A stretch of 64,000 bases of DNA from Diphasiastrum complanatum (GCA_029204225.1 CM055109.1:18541783-18605782); one strand, 5' to 3'. Shown: positions 21,748 through 34,507, counted from the first letter of the stretch. A program made the numbers and translations. Notes: generated from the sequence alone by a model not told the origin.

Positions 21748-24467
21748 AGATGCAGTTTCAGGCTTCGTAATTTTGCTAGGTGATTTATTGGCTGCAGTGG
21801 AAAAGCTCTTCTGCTGTTTCAGAGTCATTTAGTTTCGTTTTTCATCCTATTGGATTTCCTGTGATTGGTATTTTTAGTTGTCCGGCGTTGAGTAGAGCTT
21901 ATACTTACGTTCGACTACATTTCTGGATCTTTGCCGATCTTGATTTAACCGTTATTTTTATTGCTTTCAGTCCGCCAGAAAGTTTATTTTGCATTGTACA
22001 CCAAACAGCCCTTTTTGGTATAGCTTCTGTGGCGGCTTGTAGTCTTTGTCTGCCCAAGTTCTAAAGATTTTATTGTTTCTATGTTCTTTCACAATGTTAC
22101 AATAGTTTTGCACACAATTAAGAATTATGCCTACTGCTAAAAATCTCATGCATAGGCATTACCAATAATAAGGCAATTCTACAAGCTTAATTAGTTGAGA
22201 CTATGGAACACCGGGACACAAAAAAGATGTCGTTTTTGAAAAAAATTCAAATATCATTTCAGCCATTGTTGATCTGGGCATTTTGAAAAGAAAGGGAAAT
22301 CCAGTGGGGGCTCGAGCTATGTTTTTCAATGAGTATGGTGTCCATGCGTTTCAACTTTGCTATCAGACATGGAGGGTGATTATGGCATGCTATTAGGGTG
22401 TTAACTCTTTAGATAGCGAGGAAAAAAATCAGCATCTTGAACTTCTCTCCCCTATTTTACATATTTTAGTTTTGATCCAAAAGCTTCTTTAAATTCAGTT
22501 TAGGTTTAGTTTCTTTTCTTAGTCTTAGATTTCTAGATTACTTTGAGTAATACAGATGACCTGACAAAAGTGTGGGATTGTCAAAAATATGTTCGATTTA
22601 TTGGTAGAAGATTCAGTGTTTTTAGTTTGTTGCTTTTGCTTGTTCAGTGAGGGAGACATCTTGACTATTATCTGGGCCCGTCAAAATTTGATATTCTTAT
22701 TTGCTTCTGCTTAAAAAAGTAGTCGTAATGATTCACAAATGTTGTTTTCTGTGGCTATTGGAAAACAATAATATATCTAAGGGCTGTGGAAAACAAGAAT
22801 ATGTCTAGGTGTTTTTCTCGGCTGATTACAATCCCAGTTAATCGTTTTTAGCTACGATTTCAGCTAAAAATCTGCTTCAAGTTGACGGCAGCCTAGCTAT
22901 GAAAAACATGCATTTGGGGGTGCAGTTTGAGGGTTAAGAACACTGATGATCATCTGTAAGTGATTGTTTTTAGCTACAATTTGTGCTATGATTTCAAATT
23001 TTACCTTTGGCTGCAATTCTGTAACTCAAGAAGCATTTTTAGGGCTATTTGGAGGAATCAGGATTTCCAAAAAAAATAAAAATACAATCCAAAAGTTGCT
23101 TTCAAAATTTTTAATACCTATTTTTTACTAAATTTTCATACTCGTTATCGCCAATGCGGTTTGGAATGTATTGTACGGAACACCGAAATTGGAACGGGTT
23201 TCTGAGATGAGGTGTACATACTACATTCATGTCCCATCATCTTCACTACAACCTTTGAAAACTTATTGCTAGTACTACATGAGTTCACGGTTTTGCCTCT
23301 AGTTTAATTTTCTCGTCTTTGTAACAATACGATGCTTTTGTAGACCAATTAAGGAACTTGATTATTGCGTTACTTGCTAAAAAGAATGATGCGCTTGAAC
23401 TGTTTTAGATTTTAATGGTTTTGTCTTTGGCATTTTGGTGTTTGCTATGTTCAAGATTACTTACAGAATCTAAAAAAGTGGGGATCTAAGGATTTCGCTT
23501 TGTTTCTAATATTTTGTATGTTGTCTGTCTTGGTACCACTTGGTTATACATTATGGTCCAAGAGAATCTAGATTCTCTCAAAACCTAGATAATGACTCAT
23601 GCTTGGGTACTAAATAAGACATAAGTAGTGCTAGTTGGCTACAATTTTTATTATTTGATTCTTGAATATTTGTTCTGATATGGATCCCGCGATTTTCTGT
23701 GTTGCTTGTATGCCTTGTCCAAGCTATACTTGCTAACTTCATTAACTTTTCAAATCAAATTTGTGAATCTGGATATACTCCGTTCTCATGAATATTAACT
23801 ATATATCATATTCATAAGTTTACAGTTCTATAGCTTCTTAAATCATACAAACTATTTCATACTCTCTGCAACAAAGCAAACGATATTGACTTCTATTTTG
23901 GCCACATGTGGTGATTGCAATGTTGCCTTTATTTTGACTCGATTAGCTCTTATGACTTATGAGATTCAACTTCAAACACTTTTGATGTTTCTGAAATACG
24001 TAGAGGAATTATAGAAGTCTTATTAAGAAGAGTGCATCTATTGTTATCAACTTCTATTGTTGTAACTGTTGTATGCCTCCTAGGTGTTGTAGTTCGCAAG
24101 TATGGTAAAGTTTGTTATGCTAGGGAACATGCATTTTCATGAAGATTCATGCAATATATAGCAGCATTGATTAGTGATATATGAAGGAAATTATTGTTAA
24201 GAGAGATCAGCATTTAATAAATTAGTTATCTATTTCTAGTCCAGACTCACATTAGCTTGAAATAGCCACAACTTTTTTTTACTGATGTAATGTTTTTTAC
24301 ACGAAAAGAAATTGTGGTTGTAGTTTTTTGTTGAAGGTTTTACACCTTGCAAATCAGAACTTTTTAGTTCTAGGTTGCATTGCTTATATGTTTACAATAT
24401 TGCAGGTTTTTATAAGGGTGGGCGGGTATTATTTGTTAATGGCATTCGTAAGTGTGAAGTTTTTGTG

Positions 24468-24561
24468 TGCTTCTTAGTTGGTCGAACCTGTGAGAGAAAT
24501 TTAAAAGGATTTACTGCTTCTTAGTTGGTCGCACCTGTGAGAGAAATTTAAAAGGATTTAC
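24468..24561 (+). repeat. 47-bp direct tandem duplication
   Basis: Units 24468-24514 and 24515-24561 begin TGCTTCTTAGTTGGTCG and differ at only one base that I can see, so the duplication is recent. Confidence 0.95.
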
Positions 24562-25358
24562 TTTTAGAGGCAAAGACTACCTTTCAAAGAAAGCCAATTT
24601 CTGTTCTCAGTTGTCATATTAAAAAGCAAGGCTGCCTACCAATGTTGGCTTGGCAAAATTCTATCAACACTGGATACATTTGTGGCTGTTACACATATAA
24701 ACTTGTTGTGGCCACATTGATTGCTGTTTTTATTCTTGTGGACAGCACCAAGCTAATAGGATGCAATCATAGTAATGCTCCTTGTCGAGGATTATATATG
24801 TCAAAGTTAGGAGTGATTGAAGTATCGCATATTCTCAAACAAAATAATCTTGAGCAAAGATTTATTTATTTATTTGTGGAGTTTTTTTTTTTCATAAAAT
24901 CAATAATGAACTTCCAAGAAGAAGTGTGGATAGAGAAGGAGACTTTGTATGCAATTTGAGATATATAAATTGTATCACTTGAACCTTTAATTTTTTACTA
25001 GCGAAATCAATGAATTAATTTGCTATCTAGGATATGGATGCTTATGCTATACTATATAACTTCCATTGTGATAATTGATGTGGATACTACATTGTTAACG
25101 AGTATGTTGTACTACATCACTCTTTTCAGGAAATTGCATTCATGTTTTGAAGGAGTGTCATGCCTTAATAATATTTATACAAGAGGATCAACACATTGTT
25201 GTTTTTTTAAGTTCCTTACAATAGCAATTCACTTTTTGTTCTTCTACTTGCACCCTAATACCCTCTCTACCTTTCACAAATTGTTTGTGGTATTCTATTA
25301 ATTTTTAAAATTAAGTAGTATAAGCTTGTTATTGAAAGAAAGTAGAAAGTGGTGATTG

Positions 25359-25493
25359 TTGGCCACTTCTATTAGACACCATTCTTAGTTCAATTTATTA
25401 CCATATGCTATTTTGATATGAAATATTGGCCATTTCTAAAAAACACCCTTATTAGTTCAATTTATTACCATATGCTGTTTTGATATGAAATAT
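25359..25493 (+). repeat. ~67-bp tandem duplication
   Basis: Two adjacent units start at 25359 and 25426 and share TTAGTTCAATTTATTACC and TTTTGATATGAAATAT, with several differences between them. Confidence 0.9.
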
Positions 25494-25712
25494 GGTTCTT
25501 GTCATGCACTGTTTTTGTATTTAATAGTGTATTTTTCTTAAATCTAACTTTAGTCGAGGTATTTGTTCATGCCATTGTGCAGGTTGGTTTGACCCAAACA
25601 TTGAATTTGATCTTATGTTTTGTGTTGTATGGGTTTTCTTTTTGTATAAGGTTAGTTTTGTTTGGTAGCTTGGTGTTATTTTTTTACTGGGCTTTCACAT
25701 ATATACTAAGTT

Positions 25713-26182
25713 GCACTGCGTTTTTGAAACGTGTTCAGAAACGCGTTTCTAAAATATGAGAAAAAATTCCCAGAAATGGTTTTTTTTTTTTTTTTTGGTT
25801 TTTTTTGGGCAATATGGGTATCAGGTGAAAGCTCTAATTAAGAGTATAATTACTGTGTATTTTGCCTACAGCTCAATGTCAACACTTGCAAAAAAACAAG
25901 CCTACACTTACCAAAAATCGAAAACTGATCGTTTCGTTCTGCGCGAAGCTTTGATCCCCCTGGCACCGTGCACACCACCTCCGTATCGTCGAGTAGATGC
26001 CTTCCGACTATGCACACGCCTCGATCGAACACCCGTAGCTGAAAACAAAAAAAATTACCTCCTCCACGGATGGCGCGATTTTGGCCGTGAAGAGGCGCAA
26101 ACTTTTTTTAATATACTGTTTTTTTTTTTAAATGTGAGAAACGCGGTTTCCGAAACGTCTTCTCCAAAAAACGCGATTATGA
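25713..26182. mobile_element. MITE-like element with 9-bp target duplication
   Basis: The flanks TACTAAGTT (25704-25712) and TACTAACTT (26183-26191) match at 8 of 9 bases. The ends are imperfectly inverted: left (A)CTGCGTTTTTGAAACG, right end reversed ATCGCGTTTTTTGGAG, with a second inverted match around CGCGTTTCT. The ~200-bp interior (25900-26100) is clearly richer in G+C than its surroundings. A 9-bp duplication would fit a Mutator-like non-autonomous element. The open frame across it has no recognisable domain. Confidence 0.5.
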
Positions 26183-26199
26183 TACTAACTTCAGACTAG

Positions 26200-27390
26200 T
26201 TAGTTTTTTTTTTTTAAATTGTGGGAATGACAATGTTTTTAGTCATTACATTGTATGAATTGAATTCAATATTTTGTGTGTATATATAGCATGATGAGCA
26301 TGCTAAAGATAATAATTTTCATGATGAGCAAGCAAAGTGCTTGATAACAATGATGGATTCCAAATTAGTTGGATGGTGTAGCTTAATCACACAGCAAAAT
26401 GAAACATGGTTCACGACTAGAACTTAAAGATGAATCAAATATAAGTGGAGAGTACTATTTGGATCAACTTAAAAGAATGAAAAGAACATGGTGACAAAAT
26501 AAAAGACAAATGACCTAAAGATCAATATTTTTTTTTTTCCAATTTTTTTTGTTTTTTTTGAAGTGCCAATATTTAAATTGGTTAACAAATATAAGCTGCC
26601 ATGATAAATAAAAATCTTACTTTATCAAATTTTTTGACAATGCTGCTAAATATATTAAATTATTTTGTGTTCAAATTTGCACATACAAAAAACTAAATTA
26701 AAAGTGAAGACATTATCAATTGAAATTTTAATCATTTTTATTTTTGAAAAGTTTGTTATGATTATTATTGATCTCTCTTCTCTACCTTCACTTTCAAAAT
26801 GTGTTATTTGAATTTTTCAGGATGAACATTACTATTTTTATGTTCCGTTGTTTGAAAACACAAAGATCTGTGATTAGCATGGAACGAAAAAAAGTTATTA
26901 CTTACAATATAAAGAATATTAAATATTCTAACTATTAAATGAAAAAGCCTATGCTAAGCAAACAAGAAGTCACATACCATGTCCTAAAATCCGGAATGCC
27001 GTAATTAGGGAAGGTGATTGAGGTGGAAAAAGATAGGGAAGGTGAGAATGGCGGTAAAAAATGAGGGAAAACTTGTGGCGACAATTCACTCGGCGACAAT
27101 TTACTCAGAATGGTAAAAAATGAGAGAAAAAATTGTGGTGACAATCTACCCAAAATGAGGGAAGAAACAAGGAGAATGTATAGACAAGAACTATTTACAA
27201 AGAAATGAAAAATAATCAAGGAGAAGTTGAAAAAACATTGAGAAAAGTAAAGTTGAGTCTATTTATGCTTTTGGTTCGACTTTTTTATATTATTATTTAT
27301 TTTGTTTTTTGTTTTTTACATATAGAGAGGTGATGGATCACAACTTCATTGAGTTTGCTTGATCTGCCTCCCTTGTTGGTCTTGAGTATT
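26200..27390. other. AT-rich stretch without identifiable genes
   Basis: Nothing with coding or LTR character is seen. 27020-27180 contains short imperfect repeats of GGGAAGGTGA and GAAAAAATTGTGGTGACAA type. Confidence 0.45.
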
Positions 27391-27561
27391 TCAGTTTTGC
27401 CTGCGTCGAACGATGACTATCCTGATAGGTCTTCTCTGATCTTGCCAAATCTGGCTGAATCTTGGGGGATCCAAATTGTTCTGGCTTGATCTTCCTGGAT
27501 CTAGTTGTGATGGCCTAGCAGATGAACTTTTTATAACATGCCACCACAAACCTGGATCTGT

Positions 27562-27850
27562 CTTACTGCGGCAACCAGTACTTGTGCAACCGACTACCAT
27601 TGATGGGTGTGTCGAAAGGTGTTCCATCTAGCTTCTCCAAATTCATGGCTCCATGATTAAAAATTTCTTTGATCCGATAAGGACCTTCGCCTGTGCGTTT
27701 TATTTCTCTTTGATCACCTTGGTTTTATACATCAGGACTAGATCTCTGAATCAAAGGTCTTTCTTTTGTAACCTACGATTGTGCCATGCTTTGCATCTTT
27801 CCTTTTCAGCTGCCAGTGCATGCACTAGTAGTAAGCATGTTTCATAGAGC
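27562..27850 (-). pseudogene. Gypsy integrase C-terminal fragment
   Basis: The minus strand reads HALAAEKERCKAWHNRRL, FRDLVLMYKTK, then GEGPYRIKEIFNHGAMNLEK and NGSRLHKYWLPQ before a stop at 27562. This is the end of a Ty3/Gypsy integrase. There is one in-frame stop and the catalytic core is missing to the right. It may be the 3' end of the same element whose gag lies at 29746-31150, with the middle deleted. Confidence 0.75.
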
Positions 27851-27904
27851 TTATGCATGTTGTGTCGTCGATGTAGCATAGGGGTCCGTCACTGGGAGCG
27901 GCAA

Positions 27905-28110
27905 CCTCACCTTCACCTGCATAACAAGAATAGAGGAGAGGAGAGAGGGGAGAAAGAGAGTGGAGAGAGGTAGAGAGAGAATGCCTAGGTTGAGAAAGGC
28001 TTTGGGGGCTCGAGCGCCTACCCAAAGCTATTCTATCCCAACGTAGGGAGAGAGGGAGAAGAGAGAGGGAGAAGAGAGAGGGAGAAGAGAGAGAGAGGGA
28101 AGAGAGAGAG
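27905..28110. repeat. GA-rich region with ~15-bp tandem units
   Basis: Purine-rich DNA contains at least three copies of GGGAGAAGAGAGA between about 28049 and 28090. Leu/Ser-rich frames on the minus strand are low-complexity artefacts. Confidence 0.85.
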
Positions 28111-28492
28111 ATGGAGATGGAGAAACCAAGAGAGTTTTATTAGAATGAGAATGGAAGATGATACAATACAAAGGAAATGGCTCGCTCTTATAGATTTTAG
28201 AGGTGAGCCTCCTTCACTCTCATTGGCCACTTCATTGGGACAAGGATTCTAATCCAAGCCTTTAAAATAAACACAACTTAATCTATGGGTGCTAAGAAAG
28301 CACAAGGGCACTCACATGATTCATGTGAGTTTTAAGTTGGACCCTTTTAGCTTTTTTATTTGCAACTTGATTAGGGCCTCTAATGTCATTTTAGAGTTTT
28401 AAGCCCCTAGTCTCTTATTCCTAGGAATTACAACTTGCTACTTGTGCTGGGTTGGGCTTACACGCACAGGATGCCTGTGCCCTCACACTTAT

Positions 28493-29144
28493 TGTGAAGG
28501 ATTTCAGATCATTCAAGATCCAATCCATGTCCCTAATCTTTGGTTACAATAAGGAGCAAACCAACAATCCTGCCAATGTAGAAAAATCAGCATCTATATA
28601 CAAAATGAGATGCAAACTCTAAGAGATATTGATCAAACATGAGCCAACATAAAATATGTTTGTTGTCCATACAATTACAGTACCCTACTGTATTTCACAT
28701 GTGTGAAACCGAAAATAGCAAAACATGAGCATTCTACACACAAGATTGCAAGATATCACCAAGATAGTGCACCAATGAGTAGTAGAACCCAAAGAGGACC
28801 ATGTATAATGATGAAATGAGAGAGAAAAGAGAGAAGACGTGTCTCTCCATGAGTTACATCCTTTTATAGAGTGTCCAAACCCTATTTGGCCACTTGGCTT
28901 TCCCTCCAAAATGTAAACCCTACTATTTTTGGGTCTAGATTCAATGTACCCAAAGTTCAAATTTGAATCTCTCTCAAACTCGACTACCAACTTTCCCACA
29001 CTTTCAAAAAGTGTTAATTGAATGTATTTTAAACTAATATAACTTCAAAAAGTTTATCTCTAAGTCTAAAATGAGTTTTGGCCTCTTATTGACAATTTAC
29101 CAAAATATGACTAAACTAGACTAAACTAGTTGAAATCTCTCAAA
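28493..29144 (-). mobile_element. solo LTR of CopE family
   Basis: The 652-bp segment begins TGTGAAGGATTTCAG (plus reading) and follows the CopE LTR throughout, including the CATCCTTTTATA core promoter box (about 28857-28868, minus strand) and the GA-rich patch. It ends CTCTCAAA, where other copies end TTCACA. The 5-bp target duplication CTTAT flanks it (28488-28492 and 29145-29149). No internal sequence is attached, so it arose by LTR-LTR recombination. Confidence 0.85.
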
Positions 29145-29149
29145 CTTAT

Positions 29150-29745
29150 TACCCTACTTACAATAATGTACTGTGGTGGGGCCCACTAGGTAAGGCTTGG
29201 CCAACAATCTTTTAAGTGGTGGGACCCACTTGTTTATTACTGTGTGCAGAAAATACCCACAACAGGGTCCACGACCCAAAGTAGTGCCGGTCCCTCGGCA
29301 CTAGGCTGCAACTGTCGTGAGGGGCACTATTGTCGGTTCTTTTATTGTTGGGACATGGTTGCTTCAGGAAAAGTGTGGATAGAATTTGCTTACGTAAAAC
29401 ACGAGGCTTTATTAGTGGATGATCAGCAAGAACTGGGACTTTCCAGATTGTCAATAATACCCATAAGGGTCTGGTGGCCATTCCGGGTAACCTTGTTCAT
29501 TGACTATTGGGTAGTCGAGGCATTCCATTGGAGGATCCCAAGATAAATCTTGCTGATATAATGGATTTTCGTAGTCAGCGCAACTGGTCCCAATGTCATA
29601 GATTCCCCCTTTGTAATTCATCACTAAGAATTCTTTGCATTGAGTGTGCCAAGAGGCTTGGTAAAATCCACTGGACTTCGTTGGTTGCCAATTTTTTGGC
29701 TTCCTTAGTTACCATTGGCATGATGGATTCTACCATCTCTGTCTT
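29150..29745 (-). pseudogene. degenerate Gypsy polyprotein segment
   Basis: This is the minus-strand continuation of the gag region at 29746-31150. It keeps partial open frames but no motif that I can assign. Its place after the zinc knuckles suggests the gag-protease spacer. Confidence 0.35.
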
Positions 29746-31150
29746 CTATGATGGTTTTGCTTGTTTGCTCGAGGGTGTCTTTGCGTACTTTGAGATTTTT
29801 GCCAGATTGTCTTCTTCCTCACTCGTTTCATAACCTGGTGGCACTAGGATTTTTCTTTTGTAGTACGTTCGAGGTGGAAGGGTCACCACAGATGTATGTC
29901 GGTCTACATAAGCCAAATGCCTCCTGGCTATTTGTGAATTTCTCATCGGGCAATCTCGGCATGGATGATTAACTCCGCATTGTGAGCACGAGGGATCAAA
30001 TGTTGACGGATCCCCTCGGTGTGGACATTCAGCACGACGGTATTTTCCTCCGCATCCATAGCACCTAATTGAGTGCAGTATACCATCACCTCTAAGTTGA
30101 TAGGCATACACCGGTAACAGATTCTCCTTAGGATCTTCCACAAAATAGACTGGTAGACTGTTATGGTCCTCCATTGAGTTCAGTGACATGCAAGAGGATA
30201 TAACCAAAACTTCTACCTTGCCACTGTTTGTTGAAGAAACTCATGATTTAGATGGATCAATCTGACATCCATCCTTCTGGTGAGCTCCTTGTTGGCTTGA
30301 TTCTGCTTCTGACCATTGAACTGCAGGATCTTGTCGTCGACGAACTTGTTGCTCTGTATTTTGTCCTTTTAATAAGCACAAATTCTTGATTGGACACTTG
30401 GTACTTGGATGATCTCCAAAGAAAAATGTACATTCGTCCTTTTCAAGAAAATTGACTGTGTGAGCATAAGGTTGATGACGATCTGAACTTGAAATGCAAG
30501 ATTCTTGGCCTTCTACTACACTTGATCTGCTTGACTTTGCTGCACTTTGTTGCCTCCCACAGGTTCTCATTCTTGTTGGATCATCGTTCGTTGTTGACCT
30601 TTGTTCCTCTGATTCCCCATCTGATGATTCATCAGAGCGATAGGGAAAATCCCTCATCTCTTGTGAGATTTCCATCATGGCAGCATCCTTACAGAGTTGT
30701 ACAAGTGACGCATAGGATGCTAATTCTGCCATACCAGATCTGATCCTTTTGGGTAGTCCGACATAGTATTTTGCCATGACGATCTGTTTGGGAATCGGTG
30801 GGTTACAATCCTTCACTAATTAGATGATTCGATAGGTGTAGTCTCGGATTGTTTCATTAGGAAACTTTTTTAGTTTAGATAATCTTGCATTGGTGGTCTC
30901 CATAGTTCAACACTAGAATGTCGCTAAGTAGCTGGTTGGTGAATTGCTTCAAGGTTTGCTCAATGACTTTGGTATTCCAACCTCCTTTTTTTTTTGTGGA
31001 GATGGAGAAGAAGAAGAAGAAAAAGTAGAAGAAGAGAAGAGAATCGGTAAACGGTGGATCAGTATGGATGAGAATAGAGACAGAAATGGCATTCACTTGA
31101 TTCAGGGATTTTGTATCTTGATGAACAATGTGACTGCAACCTAGATTTGA
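29746..31150 (-). pseudogene. Gypsy gag with multiple zinc knuckles (GypI)
   Basis: Minus-strand frames give a gag capsid part (ETIRDYTYRII then AKYYVGLPKRIRSGMAEL and SLVQLCKDAAMMEISQEM) and a cysteine/histidine segment (CTFFFGDHPSTKCP). A second cysteine cluster follows (CYGCGGKYRRAECP, then CSQCGVNHPCRDCP). These look like tandem nucleocapsid knuckles. The frame is broken by a stop near 30240 and a shift near 30810. To its right lie the ~150-bp repeats. Confidence 0.65.
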
Positions 31151-31319
31151 CAAGATCTGATCAGTTTCAGTTGGCTAACAGTGTGATTTTAGCCCTTTTT
31201 CTTGGCTTTTTGTGGTTTTTTTTTTTAAAGATTTCTTCAGATCTGAGTGAATCTAATCTTCAACCTTCCTACAGTAGCTGTACTTGGACCATTTCTAGAC
31301 AATGTGAGTTCTGCAAGAG

Positions 31320-31457
31320 TTCTTGATGGACAGATTTGTCAGGATCTTGAAAAAAGTCAATTTTGGGGCACTTTTTCTTAGATATTTCAAAATCTAACCA
31401 TTGGAACAAACCCTCGCAGACTGGTATGCACTTGTATCTAAGTCACATTCACCTGCT
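31320..31457. repeat. left part of the ~150-bp tandem repeat array
   Basis: This stretch contains one unit (TCTTGAAAAAAGTCAATTTT, then CTCGCAGACTGGTATGCAC and TTCACCTGCT) matching the units at 36956-37670. The complete CopE element sits inside the array between the two parts. Confidence 0.85.
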
Positions 31458-32104
31458 TGTGAGAGATTTCAGATCCTTAAGATCCAATCTACTTGAATGA
31501 TCTATGGTTAGAAAGAGAAATACACTACCAATTTCACCAATGTAGAAAAATCAGCATCTACACACAAAATGAGATGCAAACACCAACAGAACTTGATCAA
31601 TCTTGTATGAAATGAAAAAGTACTGTTGTTTTCCATACAAAATCAGCAAGCTACTGTGTTTCACATGTGTGGATCCAAAATTAGCAAATATAGATCATTC
31701 TACACATAGAATTACAAGCAATCACCAAGATAGTGCACCAATGGATAGTAAACCCAAGAGAACCATGTATAAGCATGAAATGAGATAGAGAAGAGAGAAG
31801 ATAGCTCTCTCCATGAGTTACATCCTTTTATAACAGGTCCAAACCCTATTTGGCCACTTGGCTTTCCCTCCAAAATGCTAACCCTACTAATTTTGGGTCT
31901 AGATTCAATGTACCCAACATTTCAAATTGAATCTACTCAAACTCGCATTCTAACTTTCCCACACTTTCAAAAAGTGTTTATTCAAATGAAAGTTTGACTA
32001 ATGAACTTTGAAAAGTCAACCTCTAAGTCTAAAACAAGTTTTGGCCTCAAATGCCAAATATGAAAATATTGCAAAATGTGATGAAACTAGTTGAATCTTT
32101 CACA
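31458..32104 (-). repeat. 3' LTR of CopE
   Basis: Ends match the 5' LTR. It is bordered inside by the polypurine tract (CTCCCTCTTCAAC on plus, 32105-32117). The core promoter reads TTATAAAAGG on the minus strand near 31824-31833, with a GA/CT-rich patch just downstream, and a CACATGTGTG palindrome near 31659. Confidence 0.95.
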
Positions 32105-32138
32105 CTCCCTCTTCAACTAGTTTTAGCATAGACTTTGA

Positions 32139-32344
32139 TTATACTCCAAGTGAAGTCCTATGTGTCATGAACAAGTCCTTTCCCAATGCTTTGGTGAAGA
32201 TATCAGCTACACATTCCCTTGAAGACACATGTTGAAGTTCCACCTCCCTTGCAATGACTCGCTCCCTCACAAAATGATATTGTATCTCAATATGCTTGCT
32301 CCTCGCATAGTTTTTGACCATAGAACTTTGATCCATCATAAGAA
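32139..32344 (-). pseudogene. RNase H C-terminal remnant of CopE
   Basis: The frame includes ARSKHIEIQYHFVRERV and VADIFTKALGKDLFMTHRTS, the final ~60 residues of copia RNase H. Everything upstream in RNase H and RT is absent and replaced by the insert at 32345-33150. Confidence 0.85.
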
Positions 32345-33150
32345 TGATCTTCTTCCTAAGAATAGATCTCCTTTAAATGATCATGTAATTCTCAAAATAG
32401 AAACAACCATAATTGATATAGAGAATAGTGTCCAATCAATTTTACATATCAAGATGTAACTAGAACATGAAGAATCAAATAGAATGTAAATGAAATGATT
32501 CCACCATTCTTCCAACTCTGAACTTTTTGGAAAAATACAGCAAACAAACAATAAATGTGAGTGATCAACATTTGCTTGCATGTCTCCTCCTTCTTTGTCC
32601 TTTGTTGCCATGTATCCACCAAAATACTCCATGAATGAGCTTCCATCTCCATCTTGCCATAAGATACCATCATACCTTGATGACTTGACCATGAATGAGT
32701 GAAATAATGAGCCTCCAATAGCTTCATTTCCATCAGCAAAACCAGCCAAGAATACTAGTACAAATCCAACATCAAAACAATGCTCAGCAAGGTAGCTAGT
32801 TTTACCATATTTTGACAATTTGCACACATCCACATGAAAATGCTCAAATATGAGATAGAACAAGTAAAGTAGAATTGAAAAACACTTCCTTGCTGCTCCT
32901 TTGACCTTACTTGAGTCTTCAATATGCTGCAAAAACTGATCCATAACATCTTTGCCAATTACCTCTCCTTTGATGCTCTTGACTAGCTCCAAATTGCCAA
33001 CTTCCCTTTTGACTAGTTGAAGCGCTTTGAGATCAACCTCTTGATCTTCAACTTGATCATCAAAGTCATTGAAAAAACTTTGTTTTCTAGATCCAATACT
33101 TGATTTTACAACAAGATAGCATTCATCCACTTGCATAGCTCCATGTACAC
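32345..33150 (-). other. non-copia sequence captured inside CopE
   Basis: Where RT and RNase H should lie, the integrase frame instead runs into about 800 bp with no copia motif. It stays open to 32381. The predicted residues include DLKALQLVKREVGNLELVK, DVMDQFLQHIEDSSK and MVKSSRYDGILWQDGDGSSF. I do not recognise the source. A short RT relic (VYMEL-like, near 33150) marks the left junction. The right junction block (TGGACACTATT.TCTATATCAATTAT) also occurs in the CopE fragment at 52585-52880. It could be a captured host transcript or another element's sequence. Confidence 0.5.
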
Positions 33151-34497
33151 AAGAAGATCTTCCAAAAGATGTACCACTCTTCATAAGAGCTTGATACTCA
33201 AGATCCATTGTTTGGATCCACTCCTCTTCTTTTCTTGCTTGATCTACACTTGTAGGCTCATCCAAAGAGGTTAGGAAAGCAACTTGATTTCCATAAACTA
33301 CTTGCTTACCCTTTTGATCATATGTGAGCCTTGAAGGTACTTGTCTTTCTCTTGATGTTTTCCTTGGCTTTTGACTTGATGAAGGTCCATCATCACCACC
33401 ATCCAAAGTAGGATCCTTCTCATCAACATCAAGAATGTTAGATCCGTCCACTCTACCATCAATCATGCTTGATGAAACCTTTGGAATGTTCCCCTCATAA
33501 AAAATGACATCTCTACCAACAATCACTTTGTTAGTAGAAGGAAGGTGAACCTTGTAGGCTTTACTCACCTCACTATATCCAACAAAAATACCTCTTCTTG
33601 AAGATGGATCCTCCTTGGTCCTATCATGAAGAGTAATGTTGACATAGCATGTGCATCCAAAGGTTCTTAGAAAGTTGACACTCAGCCTCCTCTTGAATAG
33701 CATCTCAAAAGGTGTCCTTCCATCCAAAATAGCACTCGGCCACCTATTGCACAAGAAATTGGCACACAACAAAGCTTGATCCCAAAATTCCTTGTCAAGA
33801 TTAGCACTTAACCTCATAGCTTTAGAACTTTCACATAAAGTCCTATTCTTCCTTTCAGCCACTCCATTTTGTTGTGGGGTCCTTGATGTTGTATACTCCC
33901 TCTTGATCCCATGCTCATCACAAAAGGCCTTGAACTTGTCAGATATGTACTCACCACCATTGTCACCTCTCAAGCACTTGATCTTTGTGGAAAATTGGTT
34001 CTCTCTTGCATTCTTAAACTTGACAAAGACATCATACACTTCATCCTTGCTCTTTAGTAGATAGGTCCAACAAAAATTACTAAAATCATCAATGAATGTT
34101 ACATCCATCTTAGCTCCACTATTGCTAATTGCAGTAAATCCATGAATATCCGAATGTACAAGTTGAAAAGTCTTTGTAGATCTAGAAATAGATCTAGTAT
34201 AAGGTAGTCTATGTGACTTAGACAAAGCACAAGACTCACAAACATGCTTGACATTACTTAAGGAACTTGGAAGACCAATCACAACCTTCTTCCTTGACAT
34301 TACCTCCAATGACTTGAAGTTGAGGTTCCCATCCTTTTGTGCCAAACCTCTTGAATAGAAATTTTCTCCCTTGCAACACATCCAACTTGGTTAACAATAA
34401 CAGAAGCATCAAGTTTGAACAAATTCCCTTGCCTTTTACCTTTTTCAATCAAGACATCCTTCCTTTTGATCAAACAAGCATCTCCATCAAACTCCAC
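33151..34497 (-). pseudogene. integrase of CopE
   Basis: A long open frame carries the pre-integrase zinc segment (HVCESCALSKSHRLPYTRS), then LVHSDIHGF (first Asp), FSNFCWTYLL, RGDNGGEYIS (second Asp), and NGVAERKNRTL with the catalytic Glu. The C-terminal FGCTCYVNITL and GIFVGYSEVSKAYKVHLPS follow, then the acidic linker. The D,D,E residues are all present. The pre-integrase part at 34300-34497 is in another frame. Confidence 0.9.
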
Positions 34498-34507
34498 CTT
34501 AAGGCCT

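Larger units (their letters stand above)
21748..25700. other. RPL12 3' UTR followed by gene-poor AT-rich DNA
   Basis: The first few hundred bases are presumably the RPL12 3' UTR; AATAA-type signals occur near 22165. Beyond that I see no coding region with recognisable domains and no LTR boundary. Open frames such as 24642-24959 and 25499-25759 are low-complexity and hydrophobic and look random. Two short tandem duplications in it are listed separately. Confidence 0.5.

Noticed and set aside
24642-24959. 105-codon plus-strand frame
   Set aside because: AT-rich hydrophobic residues with no splice or homology support.
25756-26199. 147-codon open frame across the MITE-like element
   Set aside because: It has no recognisable domain, starts in a poly-T run and spans the element ends; treated as chance.
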